Positions 17,687-26,349 are shown, counted from the first letter of the stretch. The stretch is DNA of 64,000 bases from Pannonibacter anstelovis (GCF_036881715.1 NZ_JBAKBF010000004.1:186001-250000); one strand, 5' to 3'. Numbers and translations are program-made. Notes: generated from the letters alone by a model not told the origin.

Positions 17687-17731
17687 TTGACAATTCGGCA
17701 TTCATCCACTAAATGATGCACTCTTGTGCAT
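17687..17731. promoter_or_regulatory. Promoter and operator of the XRE gene / racemase operon
   Basis: TTGACA at 17687-17692 and TAAATG at 17710-17715 (17-base spacer) form a plausible plus-strand promoter. Immediately next to the -10 is a perfect dyad ATGCAC-TCTT-GTGCAT (17716-17731), well placed for autoregulation and for control of the divergent racemase-asparaginase operon. Confidence 0.6.
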
Positions 17732-17752
17732 TTTTAGCATCAAAGAGCGCAA

Positions 17753-18559
17753 ATGGACGAAATCGCCGGGAACCTTCGCCTGCTTTGCTCCTATCGCCCT
17801 TCCATTTCGCAGGTGGGGCGGGATCTCGGCATCAACCGCAGCCAGCTGAACCGGTATCTGGCTGGCACATCCACACCGCGCACGGCGCTGCTGCGCAAGA
17901 TCTGCGATTACTTCGGCGTCGAACCCTACGAGATGATGCTGCCGCATAAAGAATTTGCGGAGATCGTCCGCATTCGCGGCCTCGGCAATGACACGGTGAC
18001 CCGGCGCCTGCGGCAGCATTTCGATCAGGTGATGACTCTGAGCGACGCCCGCGTGCAGAACCTGACCGGCATGTTCTACGAGTATTACTACTCCATGTCG
18101 CAGAAGGGCAAGATCATCCGTGGCCTCATCGTTTTCACGATGGAAGACGGGCACATGTTCTACCGGCGGCTGGAGCGTATGGGCCAGCACGACAGGCCCT
18201 GCCTGCGCCACTACCGCTATCAGGGCGCCGCGCTTCTCACCGGCGACCGGGTGTTCATGTCCGACTATGAATACAGTGCCGGCATCGAACTGACCCAGAC
18301 CATCCTTTATCCGGATTATTCCCTGCGCTGGACACGCCTGCATGGGGTTAAGCTCGGCGTCTCCGCCGACCAGATCCATATGCCGTGCTGTGTCCGCGTC
18401 TATCTGGAGCGCACCCCGGCCCGTTTGAACATCACCGGCGCCCTGCGCACATGCGGCCTGTTCCTCCCCGAGGACCAGCAGATTCCCCGCCACGTGCTGG
18501 AGATGATCGACAACACCCAGTCCGGCCCCTTCACCTTTGACGCCTACAGCAGGCGGTGA
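17753..18559 (+). CDS. XRE-family (helix-turn-helix) transcriptional regulator
   Basis: 268 residues. Residues about 14-60 form an XRE/Cro-type helix-turn-helix: SISQVGRDLGINRSQLNRYL followed by PRTALLRKICDYFGVEPYEM. The remaining 200 residues do not match a domain I recognise and may sense a ligand. It is divergent from the racemase-asparaginase operon and shares a 108-base promoter region with it, so it is the best candidate for the local regulator of aspartate/asparagine use. Confidence 0.82.
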   Translation: MDEIAGNLRLLCSYRPSISQVGRDLGINRSQLNRYLAGTSTPRTALLRKICDYFGVEPYEMMLPHKEFAEIVRIRGLGNDTVTRRLRQHFDQVMTLSDARVQNLTGMFYEYYYSMSQKGKIIRGLIVFTMEDGHMFYRRLERMGQHDRPCLRHYRYQGAALLTGDRVFMSDYEYSAGIELTQTILYPDYSLRWTRLHGVKLGVSADQIHMPCCVRVYLERTPARLNITGALRTCGLFLPEDQQIPRHVLEMIDNTQSGPFTFDAYSRR

Positions 18560-18569
18560 GGGAAAAGGC

Positions 18570-19334
18570 TCACCCCTCCCGCCAGCCAAGCCCCTCTTCC
18601 ACGGAACCACCGCGCGGGCGGTATTCGGCGCCGATGGGGGTGGACCAGCCGAGGGCATCGATGCGGGGAAGAAGCCAGCGGTAGTCGAGTTCGCCCTGGT
18701 CCGGCTCGCCACGGTCGGGGACTGCGGCAATCTGGATGTGGCCGACATGGGGGAGCGCGGCTTCAAGCCGGCGCAGCACATCGCCCTGCTGGATCTGGAT
18801 GTGATAGCAGTCAAACATCAGCTTGAGGTTCGGCGCGCCCACGGCGGCGATGATGGCCAGAGCCTGATCGGCATTGCTGAGGAAGTAGCCCGGCGCGTCG
18901 TGGCGATTCAGCGGCTCGATCAGAATGGTGATACCATGCGGTGCGGCCTGTTCTGCGGCATAGGCAAGATTGGCGCGGAAGGCGGCTTCGGAGGCATCCG
19001 TCACCGGGGCCTTGCCCGCCATTACATGCACGGCGCCGCAACCGATCGCGGCGGCATAGGTGATGGCTTCGCTGATGGCGGCGCGTGCCTCCGCCTCACG
19101 GCCCGGAAGGGCAGAAAGGCCGTTGTCACCGGCGGCCACATCACCCCGCCGGGTGTTGAGGCCCAGCATCTTCAGGCCGGTCTCGTGAAGCGCGGCCTTC
19201 ACCTCGTCAGCGGGCGTATCATAGGGCCAGTGGCACTCCACCGCATCAAAACCGGCGGCCTTTGCGGCACGGATCGCCTGCGGCAGCGGCAGGGCGGACC
19301 ACAGAAAGCCGAGATTGGCGGAATAACGCGGCAT
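18570..19334 (-). CDS. otnI: 2-oxo-tetronate isomerase (hydroxypyruvate isomerase family)
   Basis: 254 residues from the ATG at 19334, which overlaps the otnC stop (TGATG). It is a TIM-barrel of the Hyi/xylose-isomerase-like family: SANLGFLW, then GFDAVECHWPYDTPADEV, GLNTRRGD and a metal-binding DCYHIQIQQGD and HIQIAAVPDRGEPD. In the Otn pathways this enzyme isomerises 2-oxo-tetronate to 3-oxo-tetronate, which is then phosphorylated by OtnK and decarboxylated by OtnC to dihydroxyacetone phosphate. Position at the end of an otnK-otnC-otnI string supports OtnI over plain hydroxypyruvate isomerase. Confidence 0.88.
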   Translation of the reverse strand: MPRYSANLGFLWSALPLPQAIRAAKAAGFDAVECHWPYDTPADEVKAALHETGLKMLGLNTRRGDVAAGDNGLSALPGREAEARAAISEAITYAAAIGCGAVHVMAGKAPVTDASEAAFRANLAYAAEQAAPHGITILIEPLNRHDAPGYFLSNADQALAIIAAVGAPNLKLMFDCYHIQIQQGDVLRRLEAALPHVGHIQIAAVPDRGEPDQGELDYRWLLPRIDALGWSTPIGAEYRPRGGSVEEGLGWREG

Positions 19335-19981
19335 CAGTCCCACTCCACATTGAATTTCGTCACCAGACCGCGGATCTGTGCGTCCGTCAGCAGCTTCGGA
19401 TTGAGCCCGCGCGTCAGCAGCGCCAGCTTTGCCGTCTCTTCCAGCTCCTCGATGGCATAGACGGCGGATTCCAGATCCTTGCCCGCCACAACGGGGCCAT
19501 GATGGGCCAGCATCACGGCGGAGCGCTTGCCTGCAAGGCCACGTATGGCATCGCCCATGGCCGGATCACCGGGCATGAAATACGGCAGCATCACCACCTT
19601 GCCCAGCTTCATCACGCCATAGGCCGTCAGCGGCGGCAGCATGTTGTCCGGGTCCGTGTCCGGCAGCAGCGACAGGGCCACCGAATGGCAGGAATGGAGA
19701 TGCACCACCGCCCCCGCCGTGCTGCGGGTTTCGTAAAAGGCGGCATGCAGCGGCATTTCCTTGGTGGGCTCGTCTCCGCCAATAAGGCGCCCGCTGGCAT
19801 CGAAACGGCTTAGGCGTGCGGGATCAAGACTGCCCATGGAGCTGCCGGTGGGTGTCACCAGCAAGCCGCCATCTTCCGTGCGCACCGATATGTTACCCGA
19901 AGAACCGCCGGTGAGGCCGCGCTCGAAAATGGAGCGGGCCATCGCGCAGATCTGTTCCCTCAGGCGCGCCTCGCTGCTCAT
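19334..19981 (-). CDS. otnC: 3-oxo-tetronate 4-phosphate decarboxylase (class II aldolase family)
   Basis: 215 residues of the class II aldolase/adducin family, which bind zinc through histidines: AGAVVHLHSCHSVAL (two His) and AVMLAHHGPVVAG. The N-terminal phosphate-binding segment GLTGGSSGNISVR is intact. OtnC decarboxylates 3-oxo-tetronate 4-phosphate to dihydroxyacetone phosphate. It overlaps otnK upstream by four bases and otnI downstream by one, so the three are translationally coupled. Confidence 0.9.
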   Translation of the reverse strand: MSSEARLREQICAMARSIFERGLTGGSSGNISVRTEDGGLLVTPTGSSMGSLDPARLSRFDASGRLIGGDEPTKEMPLHAAFYETRSTAGAVVHLHSCHSVALSLLPDTDPDNMLPPLTAYGVMKLGKVVMLPYFMPGDPAMGDAIRGLAGKRSAVMLAHHGPVVAGKDLESAVYAIEELEETAKLALLTRGLNPKLLTDAQIRGLVTKFNVEWD

Positions 19982-21234
19982 GCCTGCCCCTCCAGCCGCC
20001 TTGCGGCCTTGGCGAAAAAGTCTTCCGCACCGAAGTTGCCGGATTTGAGCGCAATGACAAGCCCGGGGCCTGCCCGCATGGCGGGCACACCCGGATCAAT
20101 CTCCGGCCCGATTTCCAGCGTGCCGAGCTTCAGCCCCTCCACCACGGCGCCGGAGGTTTCCCCGCCTGCGCTGATCAGCCGGGTGACACCGCCTGCCACA
20201 AGGCAGCGCGCCAGGTCCGCGAAGAAGCTTTCGAGCGCGGCGGCAGCCTTTTCCTTGCCGTGCCGCTCCTGCACGGCGCGCACACGGGCGGGATCTGCGG
20301 AGGAATAGGCGAGCGGCAGACCCTGCTGCGCAAGGCACCAGTCCGCCACCGCCTGCGCGGTCAGTTCCCCGGAAATCACCTTGTCCGCGTCGATCTCAAA
20401 CGCCGGGCTCGTCTGCCTGTGGGCAGCAACCTGCTTCTGCGTCATCACCGAGCAGGAGCCGCAGACGGCTGCCGTCCTGCCTTCGCCCTGCCCCTGCCAG
20501 CCGGAAGACGCCCCGCTGATAAGGCCCGCCTTGCGGAAGTTGGCCGGAAGCCCCATGGCAATGCCGGAGCCGCCGGTCACCAGCTTGCGGCTGGCCGCAG
20601 CCTCGCCGATGGTCATCAGATCAGCATCGGACAGGGCATCCACCACGATCAGCCCGCGCCCTGCCCCGCTCTCGCGCTGAAGCGCAGCCTCAACGGCAGC
20701 CGCACCTTTGGCCACCTCGGCATAAGAGACATGGCCAACGCTGCCCTTCACCTGACGGGCCAGCACGCGGCGGATGTCCGGGTCGGTCATGGGAGTAAGC
20801 GGATGGTGCTGCATGCCGCTTTCGCTGAGCAGGCGGTCTGCGACGAAGAGATGCCCATGCACCAGCGTGCGGCCTGTGGCCGGGAACACAGGGCAGAAGA
20901 TCACCGCATCTTCCCCCAGCGCCGCTGCCAGCGCCTCGGCCACCGGGCCGATGTTGCCCTCATCCGTGCTGTCGAAGGTGGAGCAATATTTGAACAGGAA
21001 CTGGCGGCAGCCTTGCGCCTTCAGCCAGTCCAGCGCCTTCAGTGACAGAGCGATGGCCTCGGCGGCAGGGATGGAGCGGGACTTGAGTGCCACGACACCG
21101 GCTTCCACATCCGGCGCGGCGGGCGCATCCGGCACGCCGGTATATTGCACCGTGCGCATGCCTTGCTTGGCCAGCGTGTTGGCCAGATCGCTGGAGCCGG
21201 TGAAATCGTCGCCAATACAGCCCAGCAGCATCAT
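19978..21234 (-). CDS. otnK: 3-oxo-tetronate kinase (DUF1537/four-carbon acid sugar kinase)
   Basis: 418 residues with the four-carbon acid-sugar kinase pattern: N-terminal GCIGDDFTGSSDLANTLAKQ, central KYCSTFDSTDEGNIGPV and FCPVFPATGRTLVHGH, and C-terminal GGETSGAVVEGLKLG with nucleotide-binding glycines. It phosphorylates 3-oxo-tetronate at C4 using ATP. The start ATGATG overlaps the upstream dehydrogenase stop. OtnK is shared by the L-threonate and D-erythronate pathways, so it does not settle the substrate. Confidence 0.92.
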   Translation of the reverse strand: MMLLGCIGDDFTGSSDLANTLAKQGMRTVQYTGVPDAPAAPDVEAGVVALKSRSIPAAEAIALSLKALDWLKAQGCRQFLFKYCSTFDSTDEGNIGPVAEALAAALGEDAVIFCPVFPATGRTLVHGHLFVADRLLSESGMQHHPLTPMTDPDIRRVLARQVKGSVGHVSYAEVAKGAAAVEAALQRESGAGRGLIVVDALSDADLMTIGEAAASRKLVTGGSGIAMGLPANFRKAGLISGASSGWQGQGEGRTAAVCGSCSVMTQKQVAAHRQTSPAFEIDADKVISGELTAQAVADWCLAQQGLPLAYSSADPARVRAVQERHGKEKAAAALESFFADLARCLVAGGVTRLISAGGETSGAVVEGLKLGTLEIGPEIDPGVPAMRAGPGLVIALKSGNFGAEDFFAKAARRLEGQA

Positions 21235-22127
21235 GCGCCTCCCGGCAGGGTGAGCCCGGCATTGCGGGCATAGACCTTTGCCACCGCTGCATCATCCTCA
21301 CCGCCAAGGCCGGAGCCAGCAGCGGCCATGAACTGCTGCAGGGCTGCTGCCGTCAGCGGCGCGCCAAAGCGCGCTTCTGCGGCAATGCCCAGCACGATGC
21401 CGAGATCCTTCGGCCAGATGTTGATGGCCGAACGGGGCGTATAGTCGCCATCGACCACATGCGGCGCGCGGTTTTCAAACATCCAGGAGGTGCCGGCGCA
21501 TCGGGAGATGACCTCAACGATCCGGCCCGGCTCCAGCCCCTGCGTCATGCCAAAGGTGAGCGCCTCGCCCATGGCAGCGATATGCACCCCGGCGAGAAGC
21601 TGGTTTACCGCTTTCATGGCCGAGCCTGCCCCCGGCTCGCTGCCGAGGTCAAAGACGGTTTCGGCCATGGCATCGAGCGCAGGCCTTGCTCCGTCAAAAG
21701 CTTCCTGCGAGCCCGAGGCCATGATCGACAGCTTGCCCGCCGCCGCCTTGGCCGCACCGCCCGAAATCGGCGCATCGAGATAAAGGAGCCCGAGGCCCGC
21801 ACAACGCGCTGCCATGTCCTTTGCAAAGGATGGAGCCACGGTGGCACAGGAGATGATGGTAGCGCCTTTGCGCATGCGGGCCGCCCAGCCATCAGCGCCG
21901 AAGAGCACTGCTTCCGTCTGCGCCGCATTCAGCACGACGACAACCAGAACATCGGCCTGAGGTGCCGTCTCTGCGGCGCAGGCCGCCTGCGCGCCTTCTG
22001 CCACCAGCCGGGAGACGGCAGCGGCATTTACATCCGCTCCATGTACCTTGTGACCGGCCCGCAGCAGCGACTGCGCCATGCCGTAGCCCATCGAGCCAAG
22101 CCCCACGACCGCAACATTCAGAACCAT
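21231..22127 (-). CDS. L-threonate or D-erythronate dehydrogenase (3-hydroxyisobutyrate dehydrogenase family)
   Basis: 298 residues from the ATG at 22127. N-terminal NAD-binding fingerprint VAVVGLGSMGYGMAQSLL, the substrate motif DAPISGGAAKAAAGKLSIMASG, and the catalytic lysine region GSAMKAVNQLLAGVHIAAMGEA are all intact. In this context it is the first enzyme of the acid-sugar pathway, LtnD (L-threonate) or DenD (D-erythronate), producing 2-oxo-tetronate. The two cannot be told apart by eye. It starts two bases upstream of the dctM stop, within the TRAP operon. Confidence 0.87.
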   Translation of the reverse strand: MVLNVAVVGLGSMGYGMAQSLLRAGHKVHGADVNAAAVSRLVAEGAQAACAAETAPQADVLVVVVLNAAQTEAVLFGADGWAARMRKGATIISCATVAPSFAKDMAARCAGLGLLYLDAPISGGAAKAAAGKLSIMASGSQEAFDGARPALDAMAETVFDLGSEPGAGSAMKAVNQLLAGVHIAAMGEALTFGMTQGLEPGRIVEVISRCAGTSWMFENRAPHVVDGDYTPRSAINIWPKDLGIVLGIAAEARFGAPLTAAALQQFMAAAGSGLGGEDDAAVAKVYARNAGLTLPGGA

Positions 22128-22129
22128 GA

Positions 22130-23410
22130 TCAGGACCCCATGAAGATTTCGACCGGCCACAGCGTGATCGCCGGAATGTAGGTGATCAGCATCAGGCAGC
22201 AGAACACCACCAGCACGAACCAGATGAGCTGCGGAATGATCTTCTCCAGCGGGATCTTCGCCACGGCGCAGGCCGCGAAGAGATTGACCCCGAGCGGCGG
22301 CGTGATCATGCCGAGCGCCAGATTGACGACAACGACCAGGCCGAAATGCACCGGATTGATGCCGAAGCTGACCGCAACCGGCGTCAGGATCGGCGCCAGC
22401 ACCAGAATGGCGGCGGACGTCTCGATGAACATGCCGACAATCAGCAGCAGCACGTTGACCGCCAGCAGGAAGGACCAGGGTTCGGAGAACACGGTCTTGA
22501 TCCAGTTCGCCACCTCGCCCGGCAGGCCGGAGCGGGCGATGAGGAAGGAGAACAGCGCAGCAGCCGAAATGATGAGCATGATGGTGGTGGTGGAAATCAC
22601 CGTCTGGCGCAGGATGCCCGGCAGCGCCTTCAGCGGCAGTTCACGGTAGCAGAGCATGCCGACAACAAGCGCACAGGCAACGGCCGCAACGGAGGCTTCC
22701 GTCGGCGTGAACACGCCCGCATAGATGCCGCCGATAATGACGAAGGGCACCAGCAGCGCTGGAACCGCGCTGACAAAGGCGGGCCACAGCGCCTGCCGGT
22801 CGTCACCATCATGGGTGCCGATGCCGCGCAGGCGGCATATCACAAGCACCGTCACCATCAGCGCGGCGGCCACCAGCAGGCCGGGGCCGAAACCGGCGAT
22901 GAAGAGCTGGCCCACCGAGGTTTCCGTGGACACGCCATAGAGGATGAGCGGAATGGACGGCGGGATCAGAACGCCGAGTTCGGCAGAGCTGGCCTGAATG
23001 GAGGCGGCCAGCGGCTTGCCATAACCGTGCTTCACCATAGCCGGGATGAGGATGGAGCCGATGGCAAAGGTGGTGGCGACGGAAGAGCCGGAGACGGAGG
23101 CGAACATCATGCAGGTGAGCACGCAGGAGCAGGCCAGCCCGCCCTGGATGCCGCCGACCAGCGCCTTGGCCAATTCCACCAGCCGCCGCGAAATACCGCC
23201 CGCAGACATGAGATTGCCCGCGAGGATGAAGAGCGGGATGGCCATCAACGGGAAACTGTCCAGCCCGACGAACATGCGCTGCGCCACCAGCAGCAGCGGC
23301 AGATTGATGCCGAAATGAATGCCTGCAATCGAGGCAAGGCCAATCGCAATGGCAATAGGCACGCCCATGAAGAAGAAGATCAGGAGCGAGACTGCAATGA
23401 CGGCGTTCAT
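22130..23410 (-). CDS. TRAP transporter large permease (DctM type)
   Basis: 426 residues, about twelve membrane segments, typical DctM length. Recognisable stretches are MGVPIAIAIGLASIAGI near the N-terminus, IPLFILAGNLMSAGGISRRLVELA, and SAELGVLIPPSIPLILYG. It exchanges an acidic solute against the Na+ gradient with the small permease and periplasmic receptor. Start overlaps the dctQ stop by four bases. Co-transcription with the otn genes indicates an aldonate substrate. Confidence 0.93.
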   Translation of the reverse strand: MNAVIAVSLLIFFFMGVPIAIAIGLASIAGIHFGINLPLLLVAQRMFVGLDSFPLMAIPLFILAGNLMSAGGISRRLVELAKALVGGIQGGLACSCVLTCMMFASVSGSSVATTFAIGSILIPAMVKHGYGKPLAASIQASSAELGVLIPPSIPLILYGVSTETSVGQLFIAGFGPGLLVAAALMVTVLVICRLRGIGTHDGDDRQALWPAFVSAVPALLVPFVIIGGIYAGVFTPTEASVAAVACALVVGMLCYRELPLKALPGILRQTVISTTTIMLIISAAALFSFLIARSGLPGEVANWIKTVFSEPWSFLLAVNVLLLIVGMFIETSAAILVLAPILTPVAVSFGINPVHFGLVVVVNLALGMITPPLGVNLFAACAVAKIPLEKIIPQLIWFVLVVFCCLMLITYIPAITLWPVEIFMGS

Positions 23411-23916
23411 CCCTGCGCTCCTTCCACCGGCGCTTCACCCGGCATGCCGTCGCGCGTGGCGCGCAGCATGGCACCAAGGATGGCAATGCAGGCAAACACG
23501 GCTCCCACCGGCAGCGCCGCATAGACCCAGGCGATGGAAATCTCGAGAGCTGCGAGCGTCTGGCGCATCACGCGTCCGGTCATGTTCCAGCCCTGCCAGA
23601 ACAGGATGACGAAGAAGACGAAGGAGAGCAGCATCGCCAGTTGATAGAGCGCCAGACCAAGACGGCGCGGCAGCGACCGCTGGACGATCTCCATCGAGAT
23701 CATCGAGCCGCTGCGGATGGCCCCGGCTGCGCCCAGAAAGACGCACCAGATGATCGCGGAACGGGCGGCAACTTCCGACCAGGTGGAGGGCGTGCCGAAG
23801 ACGAAGCGGGTCGTCACCTGATAAAGCGCCATAACTGTGGCGATGACAAGAAACGCCATCGCCAGCCGCAAGGCTGTTTCCGACAGGATTTCGTCGATTT
23901 TGAGAAGGAAGGACAT
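23407..23916 (-). CDS. TRAP transporter small permease (DctQ type)
   Basis: 169 residues with four predicted membrane helices and the DctQ features: an early VTTRFVFGTPSTWSEVAAR segment and IIWCVFLGAAGAIRSGSMIS. It anchors the periplasmic receptor side of the TRAP complex to the large permease, with which it overlaps. It is separated from the receptor gene by a hairpin-containing 109-base gap. Confidence 0.9.
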   Translation of the reverse strand: MSFLLKIDEILSETALRLAMAFLVIATVMALYQVTTRFVFGTPSTWSEVAARSAIIWCVFLGAAGAIRSGSMISMEIVQRSLPRRLGLALYQLAMLLSFVFFVILFWQGWNMTGRVMRQTLAALEISIAWVYAALPVGAVFACIAILGAMLRATRDGMPGEAPVEGAQG

Positions 23917-23945
23917 GATGACGCCTCACCCGAGCGGGAGGGAAC

Positions 23946-23975
23946 GGGCTGCCGGTGCATAACGGCCGGCAGCCC
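23946..23975 (-). terminator. Hairpin between TRAP receptor and permease genes
   Basis: GGGCTGCCGG (23946-23955) and CCGGCAGCCC (23966-23975) form a perfect 10-bp stem. Lying after the receptor stop and before the small permease, it is placed to stabilise receptor mRNA or attenuate downstream transcription, giving excess receptor. Confidence 0.6.
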
Positions 23976-24025
23976 GCAGGGGTGTCTTGGGAGCGGCCCG
24001 GAATATCCGGACCGCTGGAAAAGCC

Positions 24026-25000
24026 TTACTGCACGGCGCGGATGCGCTCGATCATCTCCGGGCCATACTGGCTGGTGTAGATCTCATAGGAGGGCTCGGC
24101 GATCTTGGCGAAGGCTTCCTTGTCGACGGTCATGGTCACTTCCATGCCGTTGTCCTTCATCAGCTGCACGCCCTCACGCTCCTGCTTGTCCACTTCGGCG
24201 CGGGTGGCCGCGACAGAGGCCTTGGCCGCTTCCATGAACCAGCCGCGCTCTTCCTCGCTCAGGGCATCCATGCGGATGGGCGAAGCCAGCACGATGGCCG
24301 GGGAATAGACGTGACCGGTGAGCGAGATGTGCTTCTGCACTTCCCAGAACTTGGAGGCGGTGATCACCGGAATCGGGTTCTCCTGCCCATCCACAACGCC
24401 CTGCTGCAGGGCGGCGAAGACTTCCGGGAAGGCCATCGGCGTCGGCGCGGCGCCCATATCCGTGAAGGCCTTCATGTGCACCTTGTTTTCCATGGTGCGC
24501 ACCTTGAGGCCCTTCAGGTCATCGGGACCGGCGATGGCATTCTTGGAATTGGTGATGTGGCGGAAGCCGTTTTCCGACCAGGCAAGGCCAACGAGATTGT
24601 TCTCGCTGATCTTGGCCAGCAGCTCCTGCCCGACTTCACCATCCAGCGTCTTGCGGGCATGTGCATAGTCGCGGAAGAGGAACGGAAGATCGAGGGCATA
24701 GACCTCCGGCACGAAGTTGCCGAGCGGGCCGCTGGATGTGATCACAACGTCGATGGAGCCGATCTGCAGGCCCTCGATCATATCACGCTCACCGCCGAGC
24801 GTGCCGGCCGGCGCTTCCTTGCCGGTGTATTTGCCGCCGGACAGCTCTTCCAGCTTGGCGATGAAGGCGCGCGCGCCAGCGCCGTAATGCGACTGCGCGG
24901 AAATGGCATGGGCGACGGTGATGACTTCCTGAGCCTGGGCAGCACCTGCGGTGAGCGCCAGCGCGCTGGCAGCGATCATCAGATTTCTGAAATGGAACAC
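24026..25000 (-). CDS. TRAP transporter periplasmic receptor (DctP type)
   Basis: 324 residues if started at the GTG at 25000, which follows GGGAGGAAAACCGCC at ideal distance and begins exactly at the signal peptide (FHFRNLMIAASALALTAGAAQAQ). The longer ATG frame to 25084 lacks an SD. The mature domain is DctP-like: GGERDMIEGLQIGSIDVVI, the conserved arginine helix GLKVRTMENKVHMKAF and VDGQENPI. The conserved Arg fits a carboxylate ligand such as threonate or erythronate. Confidence 0.9.
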   Translation of the reverse strand: MFHFRNLMIAASALALTAGAAQAQEVITVAHAISAQSHYGAGARAFIAKLEELSGGKYTGKEAPAGTLGGERDMIEGLQIGSIDVVITSSGPLGNFVPEVYALDLPFLFRDYAHARKTLDGEVGQELLAKISENNLVGLAWSENGFRHITNSKNAIAGPDDLKGLKVRTMENKVHMKAFTDMGAAPTPMAFPEVFAALQQGVVDGQENPIPVITASKFWEVQKHISLTGHVYSPAIVLASPIRMDALSEEERGWFMEAAKASVAATRAEVDKQEREGVQLMKDNGMEVTMTVDKEAFAKIAEPSYEIYTSQYGPEMIERIRAVQ

Positions 25001-25154
25001 GGCGGTTTTCCTCCCTGATTGCCTGCCCGATCCACCGGACAAGCGCGCCCTGCCTTTCCCGGCTGGGCAGATCTGATCTGGCAAGCCCGGATGACATCAC
25101 GGCCTTGCGCGCCGGACCTCCCAGACCGGCATGGGTGAAACGGTAGTTCAGGAA

Positions 25155-25168
25155 TGACAGCGCTGTCA
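25155..25168. promoter_or_regulatory. LacI operator in the TRAP/otn promoter region (site 1)
   Basis: TGACAGCGCTGTCA is a perfect 14-bp palindrome with the central CG typical of LacI sites. It is 155 bases upstream of the TRAP receptor start. The 302-base gap 25001-25302 holds only promoter elements. Confidence 0.75.
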
Positions 25169-25239
25169 ATCCATCAAATTAGATCAAATGCACACCATGC
25201 TTTCAGCGGATAATGGCCAATTTCTGCAAATTCTGCCAA

Positions 25240-25254
25240 TGACAGCGCTGATCA
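25240..25254. promoter_or_regulatory. LacI operator in the TRAP/otn promoter region (site 2)
   Basis: TGACAGCGCTGATCA repeats the first site with one inserted base in the right arm. The centres are about 85 bp apart, roughly eight helical turns. It lies 49 bases upstream of the LacI gene start and may mediate autoregulation. Confidence 0.65.
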
Positions 25255-25302
25255 TTTCTGTCATTCTCCATCCATCAGCCAAGTCCTTGCGGATGATGCA
25301 GC

Positions 25303-26301
25303 ATGAAGCGTGTGAAGCTCAGTCAGGTGGCCGAACTTGCCGGTGTCAGCGAGATCACCGCCTCGCGGGCTCTGCGCAATGGCGCCAATGTGGCCCCGCA
25401 GACGCAGAAGAAGGTGGCGGAAGCAGCCCAGCAGCTCGGCTATCTGCCCAACAGGATCGCCGGATCACTGGCTGGGGCCACATCAAACCAGATCGGCGTC
25501 ATCGTCCCCTCCCTCACCAACAACGTGTTTCCGCAGGTTCTGCAGGGCCTCGAAAGCCGGCTGACCGCCGCCGGATATCACACGATCCTCGGTGTCTCCG
25601 ACTATCTGCCGGAGCGCGAGGAGGTGATGATCCGCACCATTCTCGCCTGGCGGCCAGCCGCCCTCGTCATCGGCACGGCGGGCCTGACAGGCATCAGCCG
25701 CAAGATGCTGGAGCAGGCGGATGTGCCCATTGTCGAGATCATGGATTGCGACATCGAGCCTATCGACATGGCCGCCGGCATCTCGCAGGTGCAGGCAGGC
25801 AAGGCCATCGGCTATTACCTGACGGGCCGGGGCTATGAGCGCCTCGCCTACATCGGCCACGACCTGGAGGCCGACCGGCGCGCCGGAAAGCGGCGGGAGG
25901 GCTTCCTCGCGGCAGCAAGAGAAACCGGCGCCACCATCACCGCAGAACTCACCGCCCCTGCCCCCTCCTCCGTAGCGCTTGGCCGGGAACTCACCGCCCG
26001 GCTGCTTGCAGAAGCTCAGGATCGGCCGCAGGCCATATGCTATTCCAACGACGACATGGCCGTCGGCGGCATCTTCCACTGCATGGCAGCGGGGCTCGAC
26101 GTTCCGGGCGATCTTGCCATCTGCGGCTTCAACGGCCTCGACATCGGCCAGCAGCTGCCCTGCCCGCTCACCACCATCGAATCCGGCCGCACCGGCATCG
26201 GCGAACAGGCCGCCGCCATGATCCTCTCCCGCTTCCACGGCACCCCCACCCCCACCCGCCTCGACACAGGCTTCCGGTTATTGCGGGGGGCTTCGGCGTG
26301 A
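25303..26301 (+). CDS. LacI-family regulator of the TRAP/otn operon
   Basis: 332 residues. The N-terminal helix-turn-helix KLSQVAELAGVSEITASRAL and hinge YLPNRIAGSLAGATS are typical LacI, followed by the effector domain starting IGVIVPSLTNNVFPQVLQGL. It is divergent from the TRAP receptor gene, and two near-identical operators lie in the shared region, so it very likely controls acid-sugar uptake and breakdown. The effector may be the acid sugar or a pathway intermediate (inference). Confidence 0.9.
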   Translation: MKRVKLSQVAELAGVSEITASRALRNGANVAPQTQKKVAEAAQQLGYLPNRIAGSLAGATSNQIGVIVPSLTNNVFPQVLQGLESRLTAAGYHTILGVSDYLPEREEVMIRTILAWRPAALVIGTAGLTGISRKMLEQADVPIVEIMDCDIEPIDMAAGISQVQAGKAIGYYLTGRGYERLAYIGHDLEADRRAGKRREGFLAAARETGATITAELTAPAPSSVALGRELTARLLAEAQDRPQAICYSNDDMAVGGIFHCMAAGLDVPGDLAICGFNGLDIGQQLPCPLTTIESGRTGIGEQAAAMILSRFHGTPTPTRLDTGFRLLRGASA

Positions 26302-26349
26302 GGGGGATGGGTTTGCTGTGACGCACCGTCTGCCAACCCGCTCAAGCGG

